Counted from the stretch's first letter, positions 1 to 8,122 are shown. The stretch is 9,960 nucleotides of DNA from an uncultured Ruminococcus sp. (GCA_902773165.1 CACYDO010000249.1:1-9960), one strand, 5' to 3'. Notes: generated by a model from the sequence alone, not told the origin. Translations and numbers: made by a program.

Positions 1-401
1 CGGTGAAGCTCGCGGAATGCGTTAGTGATATTCAAAGCTGCGGTTACAACGGCGGTTATTGAGTTAAATTTTACTTTTGTCAGTAAAAAATCAGAAAAGC
101 ATTTATAGTTTTCGGGAACGAGATCCATAGCATAACCGTACTCTCCGTCAATCACTCTGCTGAGATAAGTTGGCCATACAAGCAAGGGTGACGGAGAAGC
201 AGTGGCTATATTATTTGCAAGATTACGATAGAATTTATCTCCGTTGCATACCTTTCGGTGATACCACTTTAAGGCATATTTTTTTCCTTCTATTTCTGCA
301 AGGTATACGCAGCCCTGTCCGCCTTCACCAAGCTTTGCTTTTATTACAGCTTTTTTATTGTTTTCTAATTCTACGATCGAGCCGTTATAGAATGATGGCA
401 T
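1..401 (-). CDS. Protein kinase domain protein, N-terminal part only (runs off left edge)
   Basis: The minus strand is open from the ATG at 401 to the window edge, giving 133 residues with no stop. Residues 24-35 read LGEGGQGCVYLA, a kinase glycine-rich loop. Lys45, in YALKWY, fits the ATP-anchoring beta-3 lysine. A segment near residues 75-100 contains a Trp-Pro pair and then GYAMDL, which fits the hinge region. The fragment ends in FRELH, the helix that precedes the catalytic loop, so the HRD-type and DFG motifs lie outside the window and activity cannot be judged. ALKWY followed by WP and GYxM resembles the kinases of the TerY-P (vWA/PP2C/kinase) triads as I recall them; that subfamily call is inference. 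An in-frame TGA at 417-419 and an AAAGG sequence 11 nt upstream support the start. The upstream gene ends 40 bp away on the same strand, so co-transcription is likely. Confidence 0.85.
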   Translation of the reverse strand, partial: MPSFYNGSIVELENNKKAVIKAKLGEGGQGCVYLAEIEGKKYALKWYHRKVCNGDKFYRNLANNIATASPSPLLVWPTYLSRVIDGEYGYAMDLVPENYKCFSDFLLTKVKFNSITAVVTAALNITNAFRELH

Positions 402-441
402 GTGGTTATTTTCCTTTCAGCTTTAATCGGTATAATGGGTA

Positions 442-1116
442 TTATTTCAGAATAGCTTTTTTGTATTCTCCATCCGAACCTTTTATATACGAGTACATTT
501 CACGAGGATTTCCGCCGATACCCCAAACGAAATTTTCACGCATAGTATCATTTTCGGAATGATCCCACCTAAAAAGCTTAATACCCAGAAAGCTATACGC
601 ATTTTCGGCGTTTTCGGCTGCTCCGCAGGACGTTAACATTCCCTCCCACGAATACGAATCTACAAGGTTATTCATCAAAGGCACTTCATCGGCAAGATAC
701 ATTTCAAAATTATCGCTTTCTACAGATGAATTAGGCGGCGTAAATGTAACATAATGCTCATTCATAAACCAGACTGACGAATACTCCCCGGGATCAAAGC
801 CGTCGCGGGTTTCGTAGAGAGTCAGCTTGCTTTCTGGTGTTTCTTTACGTCCTTCATAGCTGAATTCCGCGTAGAGAACGCTGCTGTCATTATCTCCATA
901 GTAATACTTTATATTGTAATGGTCAAAATCCTTTTTTATATAATTAGTTATTTTTGACGAATGGTCTGGCGATAATCTCAAAATTGCAAGCTGTTCGATA
1001 TCATACACATTTCTGCCAGCCTTAAACATTATGCATACTGTTATGATAGAAGCAATAATAATAAATGGAATATTAACTAATGATTCTTTGAATATAATTT
1101 TTCTCTTTGCATTCAT
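442..1116 (-). CDS. Single-pass membrane protein of unknown function (224 aa)
   Basis: I do not recognise this family. A short basic N-terminus (MNAKRK) is followed by one hydrophobic helix at about residues 14-32. The remaining roughly 190 residues are polar and rich in aromatics. By the positive-inside rule this suggests an N-in anchor with an extracytoplasmic domain, though a cleaved signal peptide cannot be excluded. The exposed part has only one Cys, near residue 165, so no intramolecular disulfide is possible there. The start is the ATG at 1114-1116, with a GAGGTGA ribosome binding site at 1126-1132 and a 9-nt spacer. The gene begins 23 bp after the end of the five-helix protein gene and ends 40 bp before the kinase gene, so it probably works with both. 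A sensor or ligand-binding role is only a guess. Confidence 0.75.
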   Translation of the reverse strand: MNAKRKIIFKESLVNIPFIIIASIITVCIMFKAGRNVYDIEQLAILRLSPDHSSKITNYIKKDFDHYNIKYYYGDNDSSVLYAEFSYEGRKETPESKLTLYETRDGFDPGEYSSVWFMNEHYVTFTPPNSSVESDNFEMYLADEVPLMNNLVDSYSWEGMLTSCGAAENAENAYSFLGIKLFRWDHSENDTMRENFVWGIGGNPREMYSYIKGSDGEYKKAILK

Positions 1117-1139
1117 GTAACAGAATCACCTCACAATTA

Positions 1140-2114
1140 TCAGAGCTGAACATTTTGTATGGCATACACACCTGCCGTAACCGCTGCCGACATAAGAAAA
1201 ATCAACAAATATGCCAGCCAGCCTGATCTTTTTTCGCCGTCAAGCAATGATGAAAACCTTCCGTTGTTAAAAACAATAATCGCAGCAAGAACGATCGGAA
1301 GGCACCTTACGGGAACAGTTCCGCCTATCCACAATGTTCTTGCACATGCTGCTGCATAAAAAGCAGTTATCGCTATACTCAGTCTTCCAACGCTTTCAAA
1401 ACGATAATGACGCTTTCCGATCAGAAGAATATAAACGAAAAGAAATACAGGCGGTACAAGCTTATCTCCTAATGGGATATCGTAAACCATTAATACGCCC
1501 AATGCAACACAGATAAAGATATACAGCCAGCCCACAGGACATGCTGCCATATATGGGCGGCCTTGTTCACAGTCATTATGACACCAAAATTGAACGATTT
1601 TTTTCAAAACCGCTGAGGATTCTTTTTTCTCCTCTTCACCGCCGCCGGAAGGTTCTTCGCTATTCTGTTGTTCTTCCTGAGGGGGATCAGTTTTTTCTTC
1701 TTCGGCAACGTCCTGCAAAAACAGCATATCTTCATCTCCTTTTTCAGTTATATTTGCTGTACTTTCTTCGTCGTCAGATTCGTCTGAATCATCAAGTTCA
1801 GGCAGTTCTCCGTCCCATAAATCAATGATCTGATTAACAGAAAAAACAGCTTTCTTTTCATCTGTACCGAGCTTTTCACAGATCAGATCGACAGCTTCCC
1901 ACATGTATTCTGCATAGTTTTCCCTGTCACTCACACCCGCTTCGATCTTGTCCATAGCGCCGCACTCATACATCTTTTTTAATCTGCTGTACTGCTTCTT
2001 ACATTTAGGAACAAAATCAGCAATTAATGCCAGCGTTTTATCCTTTTGTGTGAAAATGTCAATATCCATTTCCCACATAATATGTACAAGCGCGTCAAAA
2101 AAGCGGTCTTCCAA
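1140..2114 (-). CDS. Acidic-linker protein with about five C-terminal membrane helices (324 aa, TTG start)
   Basis: Three parts are visible. Residues 1-100 are predicted helical and soluble. Their pattern (IADFVPKCKKQYSRLKK, then a helix ending in IIDLW) resembles a small helical domain I recall from Bacillota proteins near chaperone-like and kinase genes; this is a weak family call. Residues 104-166 form a low-complexity, strongly acidic linker with several Ser and Thr residues. Residues 190-320 contain about five hydrophobic helices (about 193-212, 219-233, 244-263, 268-284 and 299-319). The chosen start is TTG at 2112-2114, with GGTGAG about 6 nt upstream. The next in-frame ATG, at 2076-2078, has no ribosome binding site and would remove part of the first helix. 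It is the first gene of an apparent operon leading into the single-pass membrane protein and the kinase, so the linker is a plausible phosphorylation site (inference). Confidence 0.75.
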   Translation of the reverse strand: MEDRFFDALVHIMWEMDIDIFTQKDKTLALIADFVPKCKKQYSRLKKMYECGAMDKIEAGVSDRENYAEYMWEAVDLICEKLGTDEKKAVFSVNQIIDLWDGELPELDDSDESDDEESTANITEKGDEDMLFLQDVAEEEKTDPPQEEQQNSEEPSGGGEEEKKESSAVLKKIVQFWCHNDCEQGRPYMAACPVGWLYIFICVALGVLMVYDIPLGDKLVPPVFLFVYILLIGKRHYRFESVGRLSIAITAFYAAACARTLWIGGTVPVRCLPIVLAAIIVFNNGRFSSLLDGEKRSGWLAYLLIFLMSAAVTAGVYAIQNVQL

Positions 2115-2443
2115 TCTATCTCACCCGAATTATTCTTATATTAATGTTTATTCTATAAGTTTTTCACAGTCTTTATGAATATATCTATATCATATCATAG
2201 CACATTCGGAGAGAAAATGAAACACTTTTTTTATAAATTTGTAATTATTTTTTGAAATTTATCTCTATTTTGTCATTTGAGTTGTAAAATAAATATTTTC
2301 AAAGTATTATTCAGGAAAATATATAAATAATGAGCCTATAATTAACATTATAAATAGTATTATGAGTTGGTATAATTCTATGATATACACCACTGATAAT
2401 AATGTATTCATGATTATCATCAATCTATTCTTTTCCGGAATTA
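2115..2443. other. AT-rich intergenic spacer, no gene seen
   Basis: These 329 bp separate the stop of the DUF4132 gene from the start of the acidic membrane protein gene, both on the minus strand. The stretch is strikingly AT-rich, with long A and T runs, unlike the surrounding coding sequence. I find no ORF with a ribosome binding site, no GC-rich hairpin with a T tract, and no tRNA-like fold. A weak 7-bp inverted repeat (TGATAAT/ATTATCA, 2394-2400 and 2413-2419) lies just past the DUF4132 stop. The right half probably holds the 3' end of the DUF4132 transcript and the left half the promoter of the next operon. Confidence 0.6.
2194..2199 (-). promoter_or_regulatory. Possible extended -10 element for the kinase operon
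   Basis: On the minus strand the sequence reads TGC then TATGAT, an extended -10 form with five of six consensus bases. It lies about 80 nt upstream of the TTG start at 2114. No good -35 is present at 17 bp. A second weak candidate (TTCATA, 16 bp, TATAGA) lies closer to the gene. The whole spacer is so AT-rich that chance matches are expected. Confidence 0.3.
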
Positions 2444-5400
2444 TCAATGTTTGATCTGCTGCATAATAAACGGATCCTTGATCTTACTATCATTTGCGAG
2501 CATTATCATCTTCGTAATGATCTCCGCTGTTTTCGGATCTTCATCAAGGAACGGCAGGAATATCTTGCTTTTCTTTCCGCTCGAAACGGTGACGATATTT
2601 ATCACGTGACCTCCGATCATGTGTACCACGCCGCTGCCGAGATGGATAGAGTATTTACCCCATTTGCCATCTATGATGATATGATTCTTGTCAATAGAGA
2701 CGTTTTTAATTCCGAAAAGCTTGATGTTATACGCAGCGATGACGGAACGCATTTCAATAGTGGAATGACTCGTTTCTGGGTCAACTCCTCCTGCATGGGC
2801 AACACTGACTGCCAGGTCAACATCACGCATTACCTCCGAATAAATAATATCCGGTACCTTTTCGATAGTAAGCTGCGAATAATTTTTTCTGTCGTAGAAG
2901 CATACTCCCTCTATCGTTGGCGCTTCAATATCGGCAGGGCTGAACCAGTCTGCCTCGGCGTAGAGAGAAGCGATTATGTTATCATCGTAGTATATTTTCT
3001 GCAAACCGTCCTCGTAATCCGCTACCCAACGCCTTGTTTTGAGTGCGCCGACAGTTCGCTGCGCCTGTATCTGATAGCCCGAAAACATATGCGACATTGT
3101 CTTCTCTTTTTCCTCGGGCAGCTTTACATAAAGCTCTCTGAACACCTGACGGAACGGCTGAAGCTTGCCTTCGCTTGACCCACGCTCCAGTACTGCGGTC
3201 TGAAATCCCGACCATTTTCCGTACTTGTACAGATCATACGGATGTGCTATACGAACAGGAATATCTGCATTAAGACTGTGATGAATTCCGTTTTCATCTG
3301 TAAGTCCGCCATTGTCGATAAAGCCGGCAATAAGATTATCCCCTGCTGTAACAACAACAAGGCTTTCCGTAATTGCAGCTGTCACGGGGTTTTCACGCAG
3401 CTTTAGAATTTCTCCGAGTGTAAACTCGCTGCGTTCCTCCATAGCAAGCTCAAACATTTTTACAGTGCGGCTGTACTGCTGCTTTAGCTTGTCGTGAAAC
3501 TCCTTTACAGGGATAAATTCTTCATTTTTCTTGATCGCTGCGGGGGCGGATTTGAGTGTCTTTCCGTTCTTCTCAATGACGAGCGACGGTTTTCCGGCTT
3601 TGTCAACGACAAGCTGAACTGTATATTCGCCGACGGAGGTCTTATCAAAGTAATGCTTGTTTTGTCTGACAAGCTCCGTTTCCATCGAGAGAGTAAGACG
3701 TGTTTCGTTAGTGTAGCCAGCTGTTGCGGCAAGATTTTTCAGAGCGTACTTTACCGCTTCACCCTCGCTTTGTCTGCGCTGCGCGCCGAATTTCTTGCTC
3801 TGTTTCAGATACGCCTGAATATATTCGTATCGCTGTAAAATATCCGATCTGTCCTTTGACGGAATTATTGCAAGCGCCAGCAGCAGATCCTTGTTGCGCT
3901 TATCGGAGATAGTTTCCTCCGCAGCGGCAATATCTAACTTGCCGAGAGCTGCATCGGCAAATTTTCTCGCCCTTGTGTGCATATTGCTTGTTGAAATGTA
4001 CTTTGCGCTCTTATAAAGTCGATTAAAGGTCTTTTCTCCAAGCTGCTCGTAAACCTCGCGGAACCACTTTGCATCAAAGCAGCCGCCGTTAAGTTCTTCC
4101 TTAGTGAAGGGCGTATACTTCGCTATGATCGCAAGACGCTGTGCGGAGATATAGTCGGCGGTATGTGCCATAAAATAATAGCAGCCGCTTCTGAAACCGT
4201 CTAATCCTAAGTGCTCCCCGATCATATCTATCCACTGCGGCGCGAACATGGCGACCTCGATCAGACGTTCATCGGAGATGTGAGCCTGCTTTGCCTGTTG
4301 TGAAAGCTTTTCAGCGTTGTCGTCCTCGGTCGGATAGCAGACCCAAAGCAAATGCCCGAGTGTTTCCTTTTTAGTCATTTTTCCGCTGCTTATACTCTTC
4401 AAGGTTTCATTTCCGAGAGCCTTGAGGATCTCTGTCAGTCGGTCAATGCCGTATATTCTGCGAATATACGGGACGGCCTTAGAAAAAGCAGTTTCGCTGT
4501 CGCCGCGCTTTAACTCAGTGTTCAGAACAAGCCCGATTATACGTGACAGCAGCTCACTTGCATTACGATACAGAAGGCTGTCCTTAGGAATATCACCGGT
4601 GTCGCGCAGCGTCTTGCCTTCAAATGCAAGATATCTGTTGATACTCTTCCTTTCGTAATATGACAAAGTATTTTCGGTAACGGCGCTGAGCTCTCTGATA
4701 GAATCCGGAAGCCCGATGTATTCAAACATTACCTTGTAAGCATCGTCTTTTGTGATCGTACCCTTTGCGAGGGCGATCAGATATGTGTATACGCCAAGCG
4801 AAAGCGAAGCGCTGCCGCGGTAATTTCTGCGCTCCATTTCAAGATTTATCTCATGCTGCTTCAAGACAAGCTCGTGGAGAATACGGAAATTCTTATCAAA
4901 ATCCTTATCGATATTGACACTGAGCATATCTATAATACGCAGCGGGAGCATCTTTGACAGATAACGCGCCGGCTGATTATTATACCAATACGACCTGTTT
5001 GTATTGTTGTCGGGAATTAAAATATGCGCCTCCATCGGCACGCACCGCGCAAAATACAGTACACAGTTTTGCAGGACTTCAAGAGGTACAGCAAGGTCGA
5101 ATTCGCTCATAATGCTGTCGTAAACGCAGGAACGAGTCCGGGCAAAGGAATTTTCAAGGAATCGCTTGTCCTTAGAGCCAAGCTCTTTATCATAGTCAAA
5201 ATCGGCAATTGTTCCGAAAATTTCCTTCTGAGTTTTGTCATAATACTTTTGCGATTCGCGTGACAGTTCGGTAGGATGAAATTCGTCTTGAAGATGGAAT
5301 AAAAAGAGCGACCAGAACCGCTGCGGAGTTTTGATAGATTCGCGGTAATATCTCGACCAAAGCTCATGAAACGGTATTACCTCCCATATTTTTTGCCGCT

Positions 5401-7573
5401 CACGTTCCTCCTCTACAGACGACCATCTGCACGGCAGATGTCCAAATGTACCAAGCAGCCGTTCTTCACCATTGTAGTCAATGTATTCAAGGCTTGCGTT
5501 TTCTTCAATGATCGTCATCAGATCGCGTTCCATCTGTGCAAGTTCCTTGTGCGGCACGGAGAAGAACTTTCGTACAAGCTTTATATCGGGCTTCATATCT
5601 GCCGGGGCAATAAATGCGTTTACGTTGTAGACGCCGTATCCATTTTCGGCTGTCAATTCCTCGCTGTCATTTTTACCGACTATCTCGTTAATAAGTATCC
5701 TTTCACGATCTGTCGGTGTTTCGATAGAATCAGCGGCGGCAATTGCTTTTGAAAAATCATCGTTTTTGTATTCGCCCATTGCGAACATCAAAAGATCAAG
5801 TGCGGCTAAACGGACGTTTTCTTCCTTAGAGGAAAGCATTCGGATGATCGAGATTTCAAGCTCCGCCGCAGGGCGCATTTTCAGTAGCTCCAGCACACCG
5901 CTGCGGACGTTTGCGGTCTTGTATTTTGCGAAGCTCTCGATCGTCTGATATTCCTCATCGGTAAGCGAGAGAGTTTTGAGCGCTTTCACAGCGGACGAGC
6001 GGGTGTATGATTCCTTGTCGGCAGCGGCGCTTATTATAATATTGCGCAACTCCTTATTATTACCGCCTTTCATTTCAAGGACGGCGCCGATAATATCGAT
6101 CACATCGGAGCGCACAACTGCGTCGAAATCAGTCAGATGTTCTCCCAGATATCTGAGCTTATCCTCATCGTTCAAAGCTACTGCCGCGCCAAGCATACAC
6201 TGCATGATGCGGCTCTTTGTTATCTCTCCTGAAAACCACGGAAACAGAAACGGATCGTATTCGATCTTCTTTTTTGGCATCGAATCCAAAAGACCATGCA
6301 GAATATCGTAATGCTTCTGCGCTGCCCTTTTATCACTGAACATCAGGTCTGCATATTCGTCCATACCGCGAAAATCGCGTCTGCTGCTGTAATTGTAGTA
6401 AACGTATATCGGAAAGAACATAGCAAACACCTTATGATCGCTCGGATTCGCTTCAATAACGGCAGACGCTGCGCGATATGTAACGCTCTTTATTTCAACG
6501 CTGCGCATAAAATAGCCGATCGTCAAAAGCTGGATCTCGTTTGCTGTATAATTATGCCTGCCATCTGCGCCGATAAGCGCGAATATTACATCAAGCGCGT
6601 ATGAGATATCATAAAAGCTCAGCCCCCACAAACCGCAATAGATATTCACAGCGTCTGTGGTATTGATAAGCTCCATGCAGTTTTTATGGCTTTCAAGAGA
6701 AAACAGCATATCGTCGAGCACCTTTCCGGAAGCCCGGTCGGGGTCGCCCTCCCAACAAATACCGCACCATGTTGCCACGGCGCGTTTTACAGCAGGGAAG
6801 CGAATGAGATTATTATCCTTGATCGTATGCAGTATCATAATAAACGCTTCTGACGTACCGCAGTCGGCGCTTTCACAGATAGCCTGGCGCAAACCTTCCT
6901 GCAAACGTGCCGCCACAAGCAGACCGCACATAAGCTTATGAAGATCGGCATTATCGGACTTGATGACAGCGCGAATTGCATGGTATGTCAGGACGTTGGT
7001 ATTGTTTTCACTTGTTATCATATCGTGCAGTAAACCGATAACCTCTTCATCACCCGAGTTGATGCGTTCGGCGATAAACGTATCAGTCATAAGCAGGCTT
7101 AAATATACCAAGCGTTTGATATTGTCGTCCCATTCATCGCAAACGAGAGGTTTCAATCCACCTATCTTCAAGCCAAGCATTCCGACAATATAATAATAGT
7201 TCATCAGCTCAAATACTTTTTGAGCATGAGGAAACACGGCACGGCTGCGGTAGCTTCTTCTCATATATGTACGGCTATACTGATAACGCACCATGTTATC
7301 ACACGCGCGGTAGAAATCACCTATAAACTCCGCAGGCACAAGAAGCTCTGCTACTTTTCCGTACTCGCGCCTTACAAAATCGGAAAGTACGTCTATTTTC
7401 TGCCGTTTTATCTCAACGTAGTATTTTGAATTTCTGCTGAATCTTTCATCGGCACCGTACATGACATGATTCATTACCTGCTGTTCGTCCTTTGAAAGCT
7501 GTTTTATCTCACGCTTGTGAGCCTTTAAGAATTCCTCGTTGTATTTTTTGATATAATCATAGCCGTAAAGCAT
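2444..7573 (-). CDS. Giant HEAT-type alpha-solenoid protein with C-terminal DUF4132 (MolR/YehI-like), 1709 aa
   Basis: The C-terminal roughly 290 residues carry the pattern I associate with DUF4132 and the block after it. The visible elements are HPYDLY near 1444, PFRQVFRELY near 1473-1482, a YSEVMRDVDLAV segment near 1578, GKYSIHLGSGVVH near 1639, FLPFLDEDPKTAEI near 1672 and the ending IKDPFIMQQI at 1698-1707. The preceding about 1400 residues are almost wholly helical. Residues 460-605 show clear HEAT-like helical pairs, and the N-terminal region may match the DUF5724 family often fused to DUF4132 (from memory). There is no signal peptide, membrane helix or catalytic motif, so it is probably a cytosolic scaffold. 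The family includes E. coli YehI, once linked to molybdate regulation; biochemical function is unknown. E. coli YehI is about 1200 residues, so this is a long member. The start is ATG at 7571-7573 because AAAGGAGG (7584-7591) lies upstream. An in-frame TTG at 7607-7609 would add 12 residues and place that ribosome binding site inside the gene. Confidence 0.9.
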   Translation of the reverse strand: MLYGYDYIKKYNEEFLKAHKREIKQLSKDEQQVMNHVMYGADERFSRNSKYYVEIKRQKIDVLSDFVRREYGKVAELLVPAEFIGDFYRACDNMVRYQYSRTYMRRSYRSRAVFPHAQKVFELMNYYYIVGMLGLKIGGLKPLVCDEWDDNIKRLVYLSLLMTDTFIAERINSGDEEVIGLLHDMITSENNTNVLTYHAIRAVIKSDNADLHKLMCGLLVAARLQEGLRQAICESADCGTSEAFIMILHTIKDNNLIRFPAVKRAVATWCGICWEGDPDRASGKVLDDMLFSLESHKNCMELINTTDAVNIYCGLWGLSFYDISYALDVIFALIGADGRHNYTANEIQLLTIGYFMRSVEIKSVTYRAASAVIEANPSDHKVFAMFFPIYVYYNYSSRRDFRGMDEYADLMFSDKRAAQKHYDILHGLLDSMPKKKIEYDPFLFPWFSGEITKSRIMQCMLGAAVALNDEDKLRYLGEHLTDFDAVVRSDVIDIIGAVLEMKGGNNKELRNIIISAAADKESYTRSSAVKALKTLSLTDEEYQTIESFAKYKTANVRSGVLELLKMRPAAELEISIIRMLSSKEENVRLAALDLLMFAMGEYKNDDFSKAIAAADSIETPTDRERILINEIVGKNDSEELTAENGYGVYNVNAFIAPADMKPDIKLVRKFFSVPHKELAQMERDLMTIIEENASLEYIDYNGEERLLGTFGHLPCRWSSVEEERERQKIWEVIPFHELWSRYYRESIKTPQRFWSLFLFHLQDEFHPTELSRESQKYYDKTQKEIFGTIADFDYDKELGSKDKRFLENSFARTRSCVYDSIMSEFDLAVPLEVLQNCVLYFARCVPMEAHILIPDNNTNRSYWYNNQPARYLSKMLPLRIIDMLSVNIDKDFDKNFRILHELVLKQHEINLEMERRNYRGSASLSLGVYTYLIALAKGTITKDDAYKVMFEYIGLPDSIRELSAVTENTLSYYERKSINRYLAFEGKTLRDTGDIPKDSLLYRNASELLSRIIGLVLNTELKRGDSETAFSKAVPYIRRIYGIDRLTEILKALGNETLKSISSGKMTKKETLGHLLWVCYPTEDDNAEKLSQQAKQAHISDERLIEVAMFAPQWIDMIGEHLGLDGFRSGCYYFMAHTADYISAQRLAIIAKYTPFTKEELNGGCFDAKWFREVYEQLGEKTFNRLYKSAKYISTSNMHTRARKFADAALGKLDIAAAEETISDKRNKDLLLALAIIPSKDRSDILQRYEYIQAYLKQSKKFGAQRRQSEGEAVKYALKNLAATAGYTNETRLTLSMETELVRQNKHYFDKTSVGEYTVQLVVDKAGKPSLVIEKNGKTLKSAPAAIKKNEEFIPVKEFHDKLKQQYSRTVKMFELAMEERSEFTLGEILKLRENPVTAAITESLVVVTAGDNLIAGFIDNGGLTDENGIHHSLNADIPVRIAHPYDLYKYGKWSGFQTAVLERGSSEGKLQPFRQVFRELYVKLPEEKEKTMSHMFSGYQIQAQRTVGALKTRRWVADYEDGLQKIYYDDNIIASLYAEADWFSPADIEAPTIEGVCFYDRKNYSQLTIEKVPDIIYSEVMRDVDLAVSVAHAGGVDPETSHSTIEMRSVIAAYNIKLFGIKNVSIDKNHIIIDGKWGKYSIHLGSGVVHMIGGHVINIVTVSSGKKSKIFLPFLDEDPKTAEIITKMIMLANDSKIKDPFIMQQIKH

Positions 7574-7583
7574 TTTCTTATTT

Positions 7584-7591
7584 CCTCCTTT
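7584..7591 (-). promoter_or_regulatory. Ribosome binding site that fixes the DUF4132 start
   Basis: AAAGGAGG on the minus strand overlaps the TAA stop of the upstream 140-aa gene and lies 10 nt before the ATG at 7573. Because it sits inside any longer reading of the DUF4132 gene, it argues for the ATG over the upstream TTG. The overlap with the stop codon suggests translational coupling of the two genes. Confidence 0.8.
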
Positions 7592-8012
7592 ACCACATTC
7601 TTCCAGCAAGCATCGTTAGCTTAATAAAAGTCAGGCTTTCGATTGCATTGAGATCGACTGCTTCGTCAAGCGACTCGAGCTTGTTTTCATCGGCAAAAAT
7701 AACAACTAATCCGTCTTCAAAAGCTTCCAAAGCGTTGTCTACGGCTTTTTGAAGATCGGGAGAGCTTTCACCGTAATTTACATTAAACGACACCTTACCG
7801 AGCTTTGCTTTATTCTCGATTATATCGGGGGTCAGCACCTCTATTAAATCGGAGGATTCACGGCGTTTGTTGTACTCATCTACGCACACCTTGACCGACG
7901 ATCTTATCAAATCCCCGACAGTCGTTATATTTTCGTCGAAAAGCATGGTTCTCGCTGCGATACTGCTCTTTTTACCTGATACGGATTTTACATTTACTCT
8001 GATTTCTTTCAT
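7590..8012 (-). CDS. Candidate ubiquitin-like (beta-grasp) protein, 140 aa
   Basis: No annotated family is recognised, but both ends read like ubiquitin. Residues 3-24 (EIRVNVKSVSGKK, then SIAARTMLF) match a beta-hairpin such as ubiquitin MQIFVKTLTGKTITLEV. Residues 31-49 (TVGDLIRSSVKVCVDEYNK) fit the central helix. Residues 101-135 (LVVIFADENKLESLDEAVDL, then ESLTFIKLTMLAGR) follow the ubiquitin order RLIFAGKQLED...LSDYNI...ESTLHLVLRLRGG. An insertion of about 50 residues (50-100) separates helix 1 from strand 3. The C-terminus is GRMW, with no diglycine, so ubiquitin-style conjugation is not supported without processing. The start is ATG at 8010-8012, with AGGAGG at 8017-8022. The DUF4132 gene starts 16 bp after its stop, so the two proteins probably form one functional unit. 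The fold assignment is inference by eye. Confidence 0.85.
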   Translation of the reverse strand: MKEIRVNVKSVSGKKSSIAARTMLFDENITTVGDLIRSSVKVCVDEYNKRRESSDLIEVLTPDIIENKAKLGKVSFNVNYGESSPDLQKAVDNALEAFEDGLVVIFADENKLESLDEAVDLNAIESLTFIKLTMLAGRMW

Positions 8013-8075
8013 GAGACCTCCTAAAAATCTCTGCGTATCTTCTGCACACTCTCTGTGAGGTATTGCCTTAAAATA

Positions 8076-8104
8076 ATTATACTATATCTGATTTTTCAAT
8101 GCAA
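8076..8104 (-). promoter_or_regulatory. Promoter for the ubiquitin-like/DUF4132 operon
   Basis: A perfect TATAAT lies at 8076-8081 on the minus strand, with TTGCAT at 8099-8104 as a partial -35 (three of six bases) and 17 bp between them. Transcription would begin near 8069, giving a leader of roughly 55 nt before the AGGAGG and ATG at 8012. Confidence 0.55.
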
Positions 8105-8122
8105 GAATCATTGTTATTATTA

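Noticed and set aside
170..562. A 130-codon plus-strand open frame
   Set aside because: It is antisense to the kinase start and the end of the 224-aa gene; the kinase motifs on the minus strand show which strand is coding.
2394..2419. Inverted repeat TGATAAT/ATTATCA just past the DUF4132 stop as a transcription terminator
   Set aside because: The stem is only seven AT pairs with a 12-nt loop and no following T run on the minus strand, so it would not be stable enough and may be chance in AT-rich DNA.
2361..2453. A 30-codon plus-strand frame beginning MSWYNS in the AT-rich spacer as a small peptide gene
   Set aside because: No ribosome binding site precedes it and its end overlaps the DUF4132 coding end; such frames are expected by chance.
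2447..3178. A 243-codon plus-strand open frame opposite the end of the DUF4132 gene
   Set aside because: It lies wholly antisense to a well-supported coding region, has no ribosome binding site in front of its ATG, and its protein shows no recognisable family.
7590..8012. Reading the ubiquitin-like candidate as a conjugated modifier
   Set aside because: The C-terminus is GRMW with no diglycine, and no E1, E2 or JAB-type protease gene is visible in the window.
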